Source of the DNA: Wurfbainia villosa | Taxonomy: Eukaryota > Streptophyta > Magnoliopsida > Zingiberales > Zingiberaceae | Direction of reading: 5' to 3' | Assembly (NCBI GenBank): GCA_025175895.1 | Contig: CM046008.1 | Location: forward strand, 26,491,255-26,555,254 | Length of the DNA stretch: 64,000 bases | Shown: piece by piece, positions 33,679-43,950 of the stretch | Numbering within the stretch: position 1 is the first letter of the stretch | How the letters are laid out: every line of letters begins with the position of its first letter | The notes under the pieces: generated by a model | The model's database searches: none | Seen by the model: the letters and a program-made list of their open reading frames with translations, nothing else | Told to the model about the DNA's origin: nothing | Position numbers and translations under genes: made by a program

Positions 33679-35278
33679 ACGTAAGTATTGAAATTATCCT
33701 TGGTCGATGAATTGATGAGATTAAACATCATTAATTATGTGAGACTAGGCATGTTATGCTCCTTGGTTTATCCAAGTATTCGGTACTCACTGAATGGAAG
33801 CATAGGGATGTTAAGAGTGAACATGTGGATGTCAGTTAAGGGTAACTAGCTCATTAGATTGATCTTCTATGAAACTTCATATAGATTTTAATGTCTATGA
33901 AGTTTCATTACAGTTCGAGTGCAAATATTCCTTAGACATGAGTTATTCAAGTCATCTTGGTCATGTCGACTTATACTTTGACTTGTCACAACCATCTCCA
34001 TTAGAGGTGTCATTTCGAATTGATTGAGTATAAGTCAAAGTGGTCGAAGATGTTTGAATAAACCATAGAGGATTCACCACTCCGGTAAAGGAGATGTATA
34101 CCCTTGGCTTCTTGTCAGGATTGTTACGCCGAAGTCTTTGACAAAAGCACACATATCAAGAAGATAGTCTTCTTGGACATATGTATGGAGTAATTTGAAT
34201 CCACAGGACAAGGCACTAACTTGGGCAAGGTGTGACGTAGTCAACCTAGTGGGGACGAATACCATAGACCATGTCCTAAACCAAGTGAGTATAGGATGAG
34301 TTAAAGGAACAAGGGCATAGATAACTATAGCTTCTAAAGGGTTCAGAATCATTGTGAAATCAATGTCACTTTCTAATCAATTGGGGATCAAGATTTACTG
34401 CTAGATGCTACTAATGTTCTATGCATAACTAATGGTTAGTTGTCAATAGTTAACATAGCTACGAACCTATTGGGTCACACGCATATCAACATCTCAAGAG
34501 ACATAAAATGAGTTAGAGAATATGATTCTCAAAGAGAAAAGGATGTATGATTGGACTCTACATAAAGGGACACAAAATGTGAGTGAATGAGGTGAACACA
34601 GGCGTGCTAGTGCCTGACATGGTTGTGCGATGCTTTACCAAGAAAATCAAGGGAAATCAAAGTGTTCCACTACCTGGCCATGGAGCATGACATGATCGTG
34701 AAGCCAGACCATTTTGGAGAAACACGATCATGTCTCAGGCCATGTTGGAGACCTTATGAAGGCACGGGGCATGCCCATCACACGAGCATATTTCATGCTA
34801 TGTTTGACATGTCCATAGAGGAGCATGACCCTGCCATGTTGAGAAATGTGGTTGTACCTAAAAGGCACAATTCGGGCATGCTTAGTAGACACGACTGTAG
34901 CGTCGACTATGAGGGTTGTAGACGAACATGACATGATCATGCCACTAGGTATGGTGGGGGCGTGTTTTATCCTGACACTTTGTTTTCTCCATTTTTTGTA
35001 AGTTTTTAAATCTTAATTAAGAGAACTATAAAATAGTTCCCTTGATGGAAGATAAGACATGAGTTCTTTGTGACTTCTAGGGTTTGTGTCGTCTTCCTCT
35101 TCTTCTCTACACTTTGCTAGCATTGATCGGAGAGGAAGTCATGTTACCTTCGATGAAGTTGTCTCATGAAGATCTGACATAGATACTGATAAAGGCAAGG
35201 CTTGTCAATTTTGCTTGAGGTTTCTATAGTTTCTAAAGAATCATGAAGGCATGACCTTTCTTCTAACCCTTTTTCTAA
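33679..35278 (+). repeat. Diverged B-like LTR, copy 1 (truncated both ends)
   Basis: Aligns with B's LTR from ~210 bp after its start ('ttatcc.tggtcgatgaattgatg', compare 15010). It runs through 'ggattcaccactcc' and 'ggggatca.gat.tactgctagatg' to a U5-like zone. It is cut at left by H1 and at right by copy 2, roughly 130 bp before its expected end. The small frames here are non-coding. Confidence 0.75.
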
Positions 35279-36993
35279 TGTCTTAGTTTTGAGAGATGTC
35301 CTAAGTTTGATTAATAAATTCACTATTTGGATGCAAGCTTGTTGTGTATGTGATTGGATCATGAATCCATTTACTAAAGTCCACAATATGATGCATAGCA
35401 TGAGAGAAATTGTGATTGGATCATAATTATTGGATATCTGATCATGTGTAATTATGTAAGTATTGAAACTATCTCTAGTCAATGAATTAATGAGATTGGA
35501 CATCATCAATTTTGTGAGGCTAGAACATGTTATTCATTGAATGAAAGCATAGGATGCTGAGAGTGGACATGTGGATGCTAGTAAGGGTAACTAATTCATT
35601 GGAGTGACCTACTATGAGACTTCATATGGTTATTTATTTCATTGAAAATCTCATTGCAACTCGAGTGAAAGATTCCTTATACTTGATGTATTCAAGTCAT
35701 CTTGATCATGACGAGTTATGCTTTGACTTCTTTACAACCATCTCCATAGGAGGTGTCACTCCAAGTTGATTGGGTGTAAGTCAAAGTGATCACAAATGTT
35801 TGAATAGCCCATAGAGGATTCACCACTCCTATTATAAGGAGATGTATACCCTAAGCCTCTTGTCAGGATTGTTACTCAGAAGTATTTGGACAAAGTACAC
35901 ATGGTAAGAAGAATGATCTTCTTGGACACAAGTAAGAAGTATCTTGAATCCATAGGACAAGGAAACAAACTTGGGTCAGGTGTGATGGATTCATCCTAGT
36001 AGGGATGAGCACATAAATCATGTCCTAAACCAAGTTGGTATAGGATGAGTGAAAGGAACAAGGCACAAATATCTGAAGTTGATGAAGGGTTTAGAAATGT
36101 TCTAAAGTTGACTTAGACTTTTCAGTCAATTGGGGTTCATGATGTACTGCTAAATGTCACTCATGATCTATTCATAATTAATGAGTTAAGTATGAATGGT
36201 CAACAACTCTGGGAATCTATTGGGTCTCGTGCAATATGGGTGATCTAGAGACATAAAACAAATCTGAGAATGAGATTCTCAAAGAGAAAGGTTTTATATG
36301 GTTGGACTAGGCCAAAAGGGTATGAAACAAAGGCTATAGAACTTCCCATGGTAGTGTCGGGGTTTAGCATGGTCATATCACACTTAAATGAATCGAAATG
36401 AACAATACAGAGCCTAAAACATATGTGCCTAACTAGGCACGACCTTGTCATGTTACCAAGCATGATCGTGCCCAGGAAACATGACCTTTCCAAGACACAA
36501 CCATGTCGTAGAATGTCATTTTTTGGTACGTTCATGTTTGGAAATTTCCTAAGTTTTCTAACCTTAATTATATGATAATTATGGTAATATTGGTTTTATT
36601 TAAGCCTCCTAAGATGCCCTAATTAGTAGAACTATAAATAGATCTCTTTATAATCTTTGAAGGTAATTCTCTTTTAGTGGTTGTCTTCTTCCTCTCTCGC
36701 TTTCTCATCTCCATCGATTGGCTAGCACCAACAAGAGACGAAGACTTTGCTACTTGCAGAGTTGACTCTAGAGATCTCGATGTGGATACTAGTAGAGGCA
36801 ATGCCCATTGGTCTTCCTCATGGTTTCGACAAATTCGAATAGAATCTCGAAGGTATAAACTCTTATCTTTTGTGGAAAAGATTTACATATTGTCTATATC
36901 AAGACATGAAATCCTAGCCCTCGGGGATGTCTGGGATGGAATAAAAATTGTTTTATTTTTTTCCGCTATGCTTATGTCCTAGAATATCCAACA
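35279..36993 (+). repeat. Diverged B-like LTR, copy 2 (1715 bp)
   Basis: Starts TGTCTTAGTTTTGAGAGATG and ends GAATATCCAACA, followed by a primer site. It is homologous over its length to B's LTR at much lower identity than the B/B2 pair. A candidate TATA, AACTATAAATAG, lies near 36,630. Confidence 0.8.
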
Positions 36994-36995
36994 AG

Positions 36996-37007
36996 TGGTA
37001 TTAGAGC
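36996..37007 (+). promoter_or_regulatory. Primer binding site after B-like LTR copy 2
   Basis: TGGTATTAGAGC, one mismatch (C to T) from the canonical tRNA-Met site. Confidence 0.85.
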
Positions 37008-38094
37008 CATCTTGTTTTTCTTAAGTCATATGTTTAGAGTTTTCCATGCATGTATAATGTTTTCTTATTATATATGTGTGGTTGTGTATGTTTTGTAACC
37101 AAGAAGGAAAACCAAGGATGCACCTTGAAGCACCAAAGGTGTTGGTTGCATCGAAAAAGGTCGTAGCATATACTATGCATGCATTAGAATAAGTTGCACG
37201 TTTCGCTTATCTAATTCCTAATAGAGGCATGTGAATAAAATGTTTGGCTTCCATCTATATTTGGGAATTATTTCCTAAAATGACCTTGGTTTTTATTTTA
37301 AGTGAGAGATGAGACCTAGATAATACCTTAAAATCCCTTGTGCAAAATTTTAGGGCTTACACCTTCCATTAATATGGTATGAACTAGAGTTCAATTTTAT
37401 GACAATGGATATGTTTAGACCATTGAGATTCGATGTTCCATTAAATGGTAAGAACCAAAGTCTAAGTTTCTAATTTGGATTGTTAGACTTTATCCAAGCC
37501 TGACTAGAAAATTAGATGTGTTCGAGCCATTTAATTTTGATCTTATGATTAATGGGTTGGCCCTAACTAAAAGCATTGACATGTTGAACTCTCTCCCAGG
37601 TCAATGTTGATAGAGGTGTAATTAGGTGATATGTATATGATGCATATATGTTAATGAGTTAACAACCTAATATTTTATGCGAGCATTCAATTAGTTGATA
37701 GCATAATGTGATAGTTATATATATGGTATATAATATGTACTATTGATACATGCTATTGGAACTAAGGATGTCTTGTTGGACTCTCTCGAAGGTTGTTCTT
37801 AGTTATAATGAATATCAACCCACTAGGAGAAAACCTACCATCTCCCAAATTTAAAGTGAGGGATATTGAATTTGATAAAATTGTGGGAGTTATAATTAAT
37901 GTAAATTGTTTACTTTACAAATTCATCTCCCTTATACACTATTTTTGATAATAGTAGAATAGCATGTAGAACTCCATTAATTTGTGATAAATATTGGACA
38001 CAAATAAATTTACTAGGCCAAACTTCTTTGATTGGCTTCAAAACTTGAGAATTGTTCTCAAGGCAGACAAGATAGGCCATGTCCTTGAAGAGGG
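37008..38094 (+). pseudogene. gag: Leader and gag start of the B-like element, truncated
   Basis: The leader aligns with 17,600-18,260 of element B ('cttacaccttccattaatat', 'gttggactctctc'). At about 37,990-38,094 it reaches the gag start ('KYWTQ', 'ELFSRQ' in broken frames), matching 18,300-18,390. There, uncorrupted, stands 'ctcaaggcagacaag' where B has 'ctcaaggcggaaaag'. It ends abruptly at the H2 LTR (38095). No functional coding left. Confidence 0.65.
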
Positions 38095-39451
38095 TGTAGG
38101 ATCATTATTACTGAGACAGGGGGTGAATCTCGGTCTTTAAAAAATTTTATTTAACTTTTAAAAAACTTTTCTTTTGTCTTTTTGAAATCTAGAGCTATTG
38201 CAGTGGAAAATAAAAACAAACTAAAACAAATAGACAAGTCCTTTTAACTTTGTTCATAACCCTAGCTAGGTTGCTACTCCAAGGCCCGTTGACTTTCAAG
38301 AGTCACCTCGACGGGCAAATCACTAAAGTCCCTCTAAATCAAGAACCTTCGATATCGGAGGGTTTTACTTTTACAAAGATTGGAGGGTAAGGTAACAAGA
38401 TACCTTCCCTCATAAATTATGTATAATAGATGAAAATTAAAAGACTAAATATTAACAAGTATACTGACACTTAGTAGTTTGAAGTTGAGCTAGGAGTGTC
38501 GGTCTTGTAGTTGGTCAACATGTCGGAGCTTTTGTAGACTAGGAATGATGGCGGCAGCACTTTGGAGTAGTAAGTAATGTTGAATTCGGAGCTGACACTT
38601 GATTTATTTTATAAGTCCTTTCCAGTCAACTAGAGCACCCTCTAGTCGACTCTAAATTCGCCCGTAAATTTAATATTTTGAGCTTTCCAGTCGATGTCAG
38701 CTAGCTCTGCTCCTCTGTAGTTTTGGTATTTTCCTATCACAGTCGCCTAGAGATTTTCCAGTCGACTGAAATACCTACCATATCAGTTGCACGATCTCCA
38801 GTCAATTGACAACTCCTCTTACCAATTCTACATCCCAATTGTCTAGACCCTGCCCGATTGACTGAGTCTGAGGCACCTGGAACTTGTCTAGTCACTTGGA
38901 ACCTATGCAGTCACTTGGAAACCTACAAACTAGATTAGCATAAAATAAAATATAATATCATTTTATAGTAGTAATATTGCCCGATCTCAACTTCCAAGTC
39001 CAACATGGACTCTCGGTCAGATTGACTCCTAACTTTGTCCTCACTTAAGGACTCGACCTTACCACTCCACTCAGGAGCTTACCTGCCAGCTTTTCAGTCT
39101 ATCTGACTAAGTTGGACTTACCATTGCTTGACATTCGATCTAACCCACTAGGGATTCATGTCATCTATCTAATCTCCCTGGCCCAGATGGGCTTCTTGCT
39201 GGTTGTCCGGCCTCCCTAACCCAATCAATCTTCTGCAAGATGTCCGATCCACTCGACCCATCTGGACTAAATGCCCGGTATCCGATCCTCCTGATCTATC
39301 AAGACTTCTACTTAGTATCTGATCAACACGACCTACTAGGAATTTTCTATTTAGCCTGCACACTTAACATGCACATTAGATCACAAGCTTATCCTAACTT
39401 TAAATATGGTTCATACATCAAAACTGAGGAGTGGTGCTTGCTGCACCAACA
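38095..39451 (-). repeat. 3' LTR of Sirevirus-like element H2 (1357 bp)
   Basis: Plus-strand ends TGTAGGATC and GCACCAACA; homologous to the H1 LTR. On the minus strand it starts TGTTGGTGCAGCAAGC after a purine-rich AAAAATGAGAGAT, which makes it the 3' LTR. A possible TATA (TTATAAAATAAAT, minus) lies near 38,601-38,613. CAGTCGACTG-like motifs occur near 38,625-38,780. Confidence 0.8.
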
Positions 39452-40596
39452 ATCTCTCATTTTTTGATGTATGACATCACGTTGGTTAAATTTAGGAGGA
39501 ATATATCAAGTTCGATGCAATGCATCAAGTTCAAGTTAAATATAATGAAATACATCAAGTTCACATGAATGAAATGCATCAAGCTCACATCAATGAAATG
39601 AATCAAGTTCACATGGCATATAATGAAATGCATTTACTTATAACTTTAAGCCTTACGTTCTTTCCCCCCTTTGTCATACATAAAAAAAATACAAAATATT
39701 TTATATGCCAAATTAAATTAAAAAACAATTTTTTCAAATTTTGAAACTAAATTCTTAAAACCCCTTTATTATTTCAAAGCTTTCAAAATGTATACTTGAG
39801 TATATATTTCAATAAAGTATAGATTATCCAAGTAATACTTAAGTTTTTCAAGTATTCAACCATATTTGAAAAATTCCTGGACAAATAATAAGTTCAAACT
39901 TAAATTTTAAAATTAGAGTAAGTTTTAATACATTATCTCTACCCAAAGAAAAATAATGTTTAAGAATAATTTCTTGAAAATATTTTTCCCCCTTAATCAA
40001 AGCTTAAACATTTAAATAAATTTTTTGAAATTATATCTCCCCCTTATCAAAGCTTAAAAATTTAAATAAAATTTTAAATTATATCTCCCCCTTTATCAAA
40101 GATTAAAATTTTAAATTAATGTTGCATGCAATAAAATAATCATAGGTGGAGAATATCCAAGAATGAATCCATATTTATATTTTGGACAAATAATATCTTT
40201 GAAAATAAATAACAAAAAATTGTCCATACGGTAAATGTCTAACTCTTGAAAAAACTAGAATGATATGAAATTATCATCAAGTTTAGGTAAGAGTTAGTCA
40301 CCAAAGTGATCCATTTGAATTGAAACCCCATTTCGGTTCATGTCGAAGCACAAGTCTAAATCTGGAACCTGGGGTGTAATCCTAACATCTCATGCCCATC
40401 TTCGTGGCTCAGTACACAAATAGTTAATCCTCGGTATTTGTAAGATGCGAAGGCTTACCTAGATTTGTAGGTTCATGAATACTAGATTCAACCTAGGCTA
40501 GCTCAATTTTAATTTTCCATAAGATATAATAATTCTTAATAACAAAATAGGTTTTGATTGTAAAAACAAAGAGACCTATTTTACAATACAAAACCC
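39452..40596 (-). other. 3' non-coding region of H2 with multiple polypurine tracts
   Basis: On the minus strand, purine tracts of the AAGGGGGA type recur at about 39664-39673, 39985-39994, 40036-40045 and 40083-40092, plus one next to the LTR. This is the multiple-polypurine-tract pattern of Sireviruses. A ~24-bp tandem repeat lies at 39500-39640. No protein family is recognisable. Confidence 0.7.
39500..39640. repeat. ~24-bp tandem repeat in H2 tail
   Basis: Five or so imperfect units of 'aatgaaatgcatcaagttca' plus 'cat'. On the plus strand it reads as a repeating N-E-M-H-Q-V/A-H peptide (39520-39744). The element is on the minus strand, so this frame is probably accidental. Confidence 0.7.
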
Positions 40597-40693
40597 TTAT
40601 TGTCTTCTAAGGGTACTAAACTCATCTTTTAGAAATAGTTTAGTAAAGATATCCACCAAGTTAGACTTGGACTCAACATAGTTGAGTTCAATA
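40597..40693 (-). pseudogene. pol: C-terminal end of H2 pol (RNase H)
   Basis: Minus strand reads 'IELNYVESKSNLVDIFTK' then 'LFLKDEFSTLRRQ' and a TAA at 40597-40599. This fits the last residues of copia pol (ADIFTK-L..-F--LR). The rest of pol is displaced beyond element C3, whose 5' LTR begins at 40694. This shows that H2 is a pol-bearing element, unlike family C. Confidence 0.8.
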
Positions 40694-42312
40694 TGTTGGT
40701 GCAATTGACCCAGGTCACGATTGACCAAACTCGAGTAGGACTCAAGTAGTGTTTTGATGTTTGACAATGGTTTGACCTTTGTTTGACAATGGGTTGATCA
40801 TATGGTAGACATTGGTTTGACCATATGAGGAGATAGCTTTATAGGGAGATTGTTGAAGCAATCAACCTCAGGTCAAGGTTGTTGACCTAGCTTGAGTAGG
40901 ACTCGAGAGAAGTCCAAGTCTTGGGTACTTGGCATGAAAAGTCCAAGCATGGGTCTTGGAAATGGTAAAGTCCAAGTCATGGGTACTTGGCAATGGAAAG
41001 TCCAAGTCATGGGTACTTGGCAAGGAAAGTCCAAAGGTATAGTTTTGGCAGCATAAGTCCAAGTGTATTGTCTTGGTGGCGTAAAGTCCAAGTGAACTTT
41101 GGCGGTGAAAGTCTAAGTATGGATGCTTGACAATTGGGAAGTCTAAGGGTGTGATATTGGCAGTGTAAAGTCCAAGCGTATAGTCTTGGCAGCATAAGTT
41201 CTATGTTTGGCGACATAAACTCTAAGCGTTTGTCTTGGTGGCATAAGGCCCAATGTACCTTGGCAAAATAGACCCAATTAGAATGACAATAGCTAATGGA
41301 AGTACCTGAAGGTTAGCGTATAGATGAACAAGTAATGGTGGACTTGGAGGGATCCGATAGGCATGAGGTTGATGGAGGTGGCTAGAAGGTTTAGGTCTAG
41401 GCTAAGAGTGGTCTATCAAGTATGAGGGGATCATACTTGGGGTTAAACCTCATTGTTGAGGTTTATCAGTCGACTGAGGTATTAGACAGTCGACTACCCG
41501 AGTGTTTGACACTTGGGAGCTGAGTTGACTCAGAGCAGTCAACTGGGATTATGACCAGTCGACTTGTCGTGTAGTCGACTGAGATTTGACTTATCGAGCT
41601 ATGCTCTGGCGGTCGACTACTAGTTGTGGGAAGTAGACTGTAATGAATGGCAATCGACTGGTGTTTGCAGACACGAGCACAGAAGCTCTGGTAGTCAACT
41701 GACTAGTCGACTACTACTAAGGGTAGTCGACTACTGGTGTATCTGTTGGCTAGAATGTCAACATGGATTAAGTTTGTTGTGAGATAACGACACTGTAGGC
41801 AGTTGACTGTTAAGTGAAAATCCAAGTCACACAGATGCATAAAAGGTGCTCGACAGGGAGGATTTTGGCAGTTGTTCAAGGAGCGATTTGAGGCAAAGTG
41901 CTAGTGCATTTCAGGGTCCTTCAAGCTCGTCCAAGAAACCATCAAGCAAGCAAAGTATTCAAGTTCTTGTAAAGTTTTCTCTATATTATTGTTGTATTTC
42001 TTTTGTATTTTCTTGTATTTCATTCTTATTGTTGTAAGATGTTTCTCCACCTCTGATATGTCATCGTGAAAGAGTTTATTAGTGGTAGTATCCATCACTA
42101 GAGCTCACTTGAGCTCGACCCGTGAAGTAGGAACCCTAGGTTTTGAACCAAATTATATTGCTTGTCTTGTGTGAGTGTTTGTCTTTGTTTTTAGTTTATG
42201 ATTTATTATTTCCACTGTGCATAGAAAGTTTGTAGATGAACACGAATACAATCCATCAAAGCGAAGAAACTTCTATTCACCTCGCCTCTAGTTCGGTCAT
42301 CGATCCCCAACA
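40694..42312 (+). repeat. 5' LTR of C3 (1619 bp)
   Basis: Starts TGTTGGTGCAATTGACCC and ends CGATCCCCAACA. It carries a CCAAG/CTTGG array (about 40910-41270) and many CAGTCGACTG relatives at 41,460-41,830. As in C1, a second copy of the purine tract plus LTR start (GGGAGATTGTTGAAGCAATC) lies ~155 bp in, near 40,845. TATA is weak (GCATAAAAGG near 41838). Confidence 0.87.
40910..41270 (+). repeat. CCAAG/CTTGG array in U3 of C3
   Basis: Eroded units 'aagtccaag.n.cttggca' repeated about a dozen times. Better preserved at the left (40912-41040) than at the right, where GTCTAAG variants appear. Confidence 0.8.
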
Positions 42313-42314
42313 AG

Positions 42315-42326
42315 TGCTATCATAGC
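42315..42326 (+). promoter_or_regulatory. Primer binding site of C3 (mutated)
   Basis: TGCTATCATAGC, two mismatches from TGGTATCAGAGC, two bases after the LTR end. Confidence 0.7.
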
Positions 42327-42533
42327 AAGGATGCTCTTTAAGGCTTAACAACCAAGGGAGCAAAGCGCTAGAGGAAGAAAGATGGAATTCACAAATGATA
42401 GATGGAGGGATGACAACACAGTTCCATTTTTTTGTTGGTGCAATCCGCCCAAGTCACGATTGACCAGGACTTGATCTTGGCTCGAGGGATGTTTTGATGT
42501 TCGACAAAAACATATGACAATGTAATTGTCATG

Positions 42534-42860
42534 GGAAAGTCCAAGTCTTAGGTGCTTGGCATGGAAAGTCCAAGTGGGACACTTGGCATTTTGGAAAGTC
42601 CAAGCATGGGTCTTGGCAAGGGAAGTCCAAGCATGGGTCTTGGCATGGAAAGTCCAAGCATGGGTCTTGGCATGGAAAGCCCAACATGGGTTGGAAAGGG
42701 AAAGTCCAAGCTTCAGTCTTGGCATTTGAGAAGTCCAAGGGGAATATTGGCGGCGTAAAGTCCAAGGGTGAAGTCTTTGCAGCATAAGTCCAATGGTTGG
42801 CGGCGTAAAGTCCAAGCGGAGTCTTGGCGTAATAAGTCCAATGTGCCTTGGCAGTGTAGA
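42534..42860 (+). repeat. CCAAG/CTTGG array in 5' LTR of C2
   Basis: Best preserved array. CCAAG at 42600, 42627 and 42654 gives an exact 27-bp period, with CCAAG-catgggt-CTTGG in each. Each unit can form a 5-bp stem with a 7-base loop. Confidence 0.88.
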
Positions 42861-43054
42861 CACCATTAGTGTAACATAGCCGATGGAAGCACCTGAAGGC
42901 TAGCGCAATGGATGAACAAGTCATGGATGACTTGGAGGGATCCGAGAGGTGTGAGGCTAATGGAGGTGGCTAGAAGGCTTAGGTCTAGGCTAAGGGTGGT
43001 CTAGCAAGTATGGGAGAACCATACTTGGGCTAAAACCTAATGTTTGAGATGTGC

Positions 43055-43372
43055 CAGTCGACTGGTGCCATATAGCAGTCGACTGGACTGAGTCAACTAG
43101 GCTTTGACTGTAGAAATTTCCCTATCAGTCGACTGCCATAGGTGGGTAGTCGACTGATTGGTCGAGCAGTCGACTGATCTTGTGATCAGTCGACTGGTGC
43201 TCGAGAAATCAAGAACAGAATAGAGTCTCACTCGACCGCTGTAGCCAACAGTCGAGTGATGGCTTGATCAGTCGACTGATGGTCATAATCAGTCAACTGA
43301 TGATGGATCCATTGGACTTATCCAGTATGGATCTAGCCATTGTCTTACGACAACAGTGACATCAGTCGACTG
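43055..43372 (+). repeat. CAGTCGACTG palindrome cluster in 5' LTR of C2
   Basis: Exact 10-bp palindromes start at 43055, 43076, 43126, 43167, 43187, 43269 and 43363, just upstream of the TATA box. Several one-mismatch copies lie between. Confidence 0.9.
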
Positions 43373-43400
43373 ATCAACTTTTTCTAGCACAGGTTGAAGC

Positions 43401-43410
43401 TATAAAAAGA
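43401..43410 (+). promoter_or_regulatory. TATA box, 5' LTR of C2
   Basis: TATAAAAAGA in the context GAAGC-TATAAAA-AGCTCG, conserved at 48556 (3' LTR) and 52290 (solo LTR C4). Likely core promoter of the family. Confidence 0.7.
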
Positions 43411-43897
43411 GCTCGTGATGGAGGAAAAAGGCAGGGATTTTCTTGAGCAAATTGAAGGGGAGAGTTGGTGCTTTCCAATCCTTCAAGGCTAGTTCAAGGC
43501 AATCAAAGTTCAAGCAAATCCAAAGAGCATTTGTAAAGTTTTCTTTGAATAGATTGTTGTATTCTTGTTGTATTTGCTTGTCTTACTTTGTATTACTTAG
43601 GGTAATCTTGTTACGAGGTTTCCCCGCCTCCGACTTGTGTCGAGAAGGAGTATTTGTGATTAGTGATTGCATTGGCGTCTCTAGAGCTCGTTAGAGCTCG
43701 ATCCGTGGAGTATGAACCGTTCGGTTCCGAACCACGTTAAACATCTTGTGTTTGTGATTGTGTTTCGTGTTATTGCTTTTATTATTATTATTCCGCTGCG
43801 CTAACACGATTTGTAGACGCAATCACAATCGAATTCCATCATCGGTACTAGCATGCACTATTCACCCCCCTCTAGCTTCCAATCGATCCCCTACAAG

Positions 43898-43909
43898 TGG
43901 TATCAGAGC
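43898..43909 (+). promoter_or_regulatory. Primer binding site of C2
   Basis: Perfect TGGTATCAGAGC two bases after the LTR end. Confidence 0.93.
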
Positions 43910-43950
43910 GAGGCCGCTCTTCAAGTTTAACAACTAAGGGAGCACGCTAG

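Larger units (their letters stand above)
42433..43895 (+). repeat. 5' LTR of C2 (1463 bp)
   Basis: TGTTGGTGCAATCCGCC to ATCCCCTACA. Contains the 27-bp array (42534-42860), seven exact CAGTCGACTG palindromes between 43055 and 43372, a TATA box and the U5 end 'ttcacccccctctag', a sequence typical of Sirevirus LTR ends. Confidence 0.93.

Noticed and set aside
32361..40693. H1 and H2 LTRs as the two ends of one element
   Set aside because: Both lie on the minus strand, but the primer site is left of H1's LTR and the polypurine tract right of H2's LTR. They therefore face away from each other and belong to two elements.
40694..42312. C3 5' LTR considered as a solo LTR
   Set aside because: It is followed by a (mutated) primer site and a gag start whose frame continues at 49051, so it is the 5' LTR of a split element.
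42597..42690. Regular 27-bp repeats resembling a CRISPR array
   Set aside because: There are no unique spacers, the units abut one another, the sequence lies in an LTR, and the genome is a plant.
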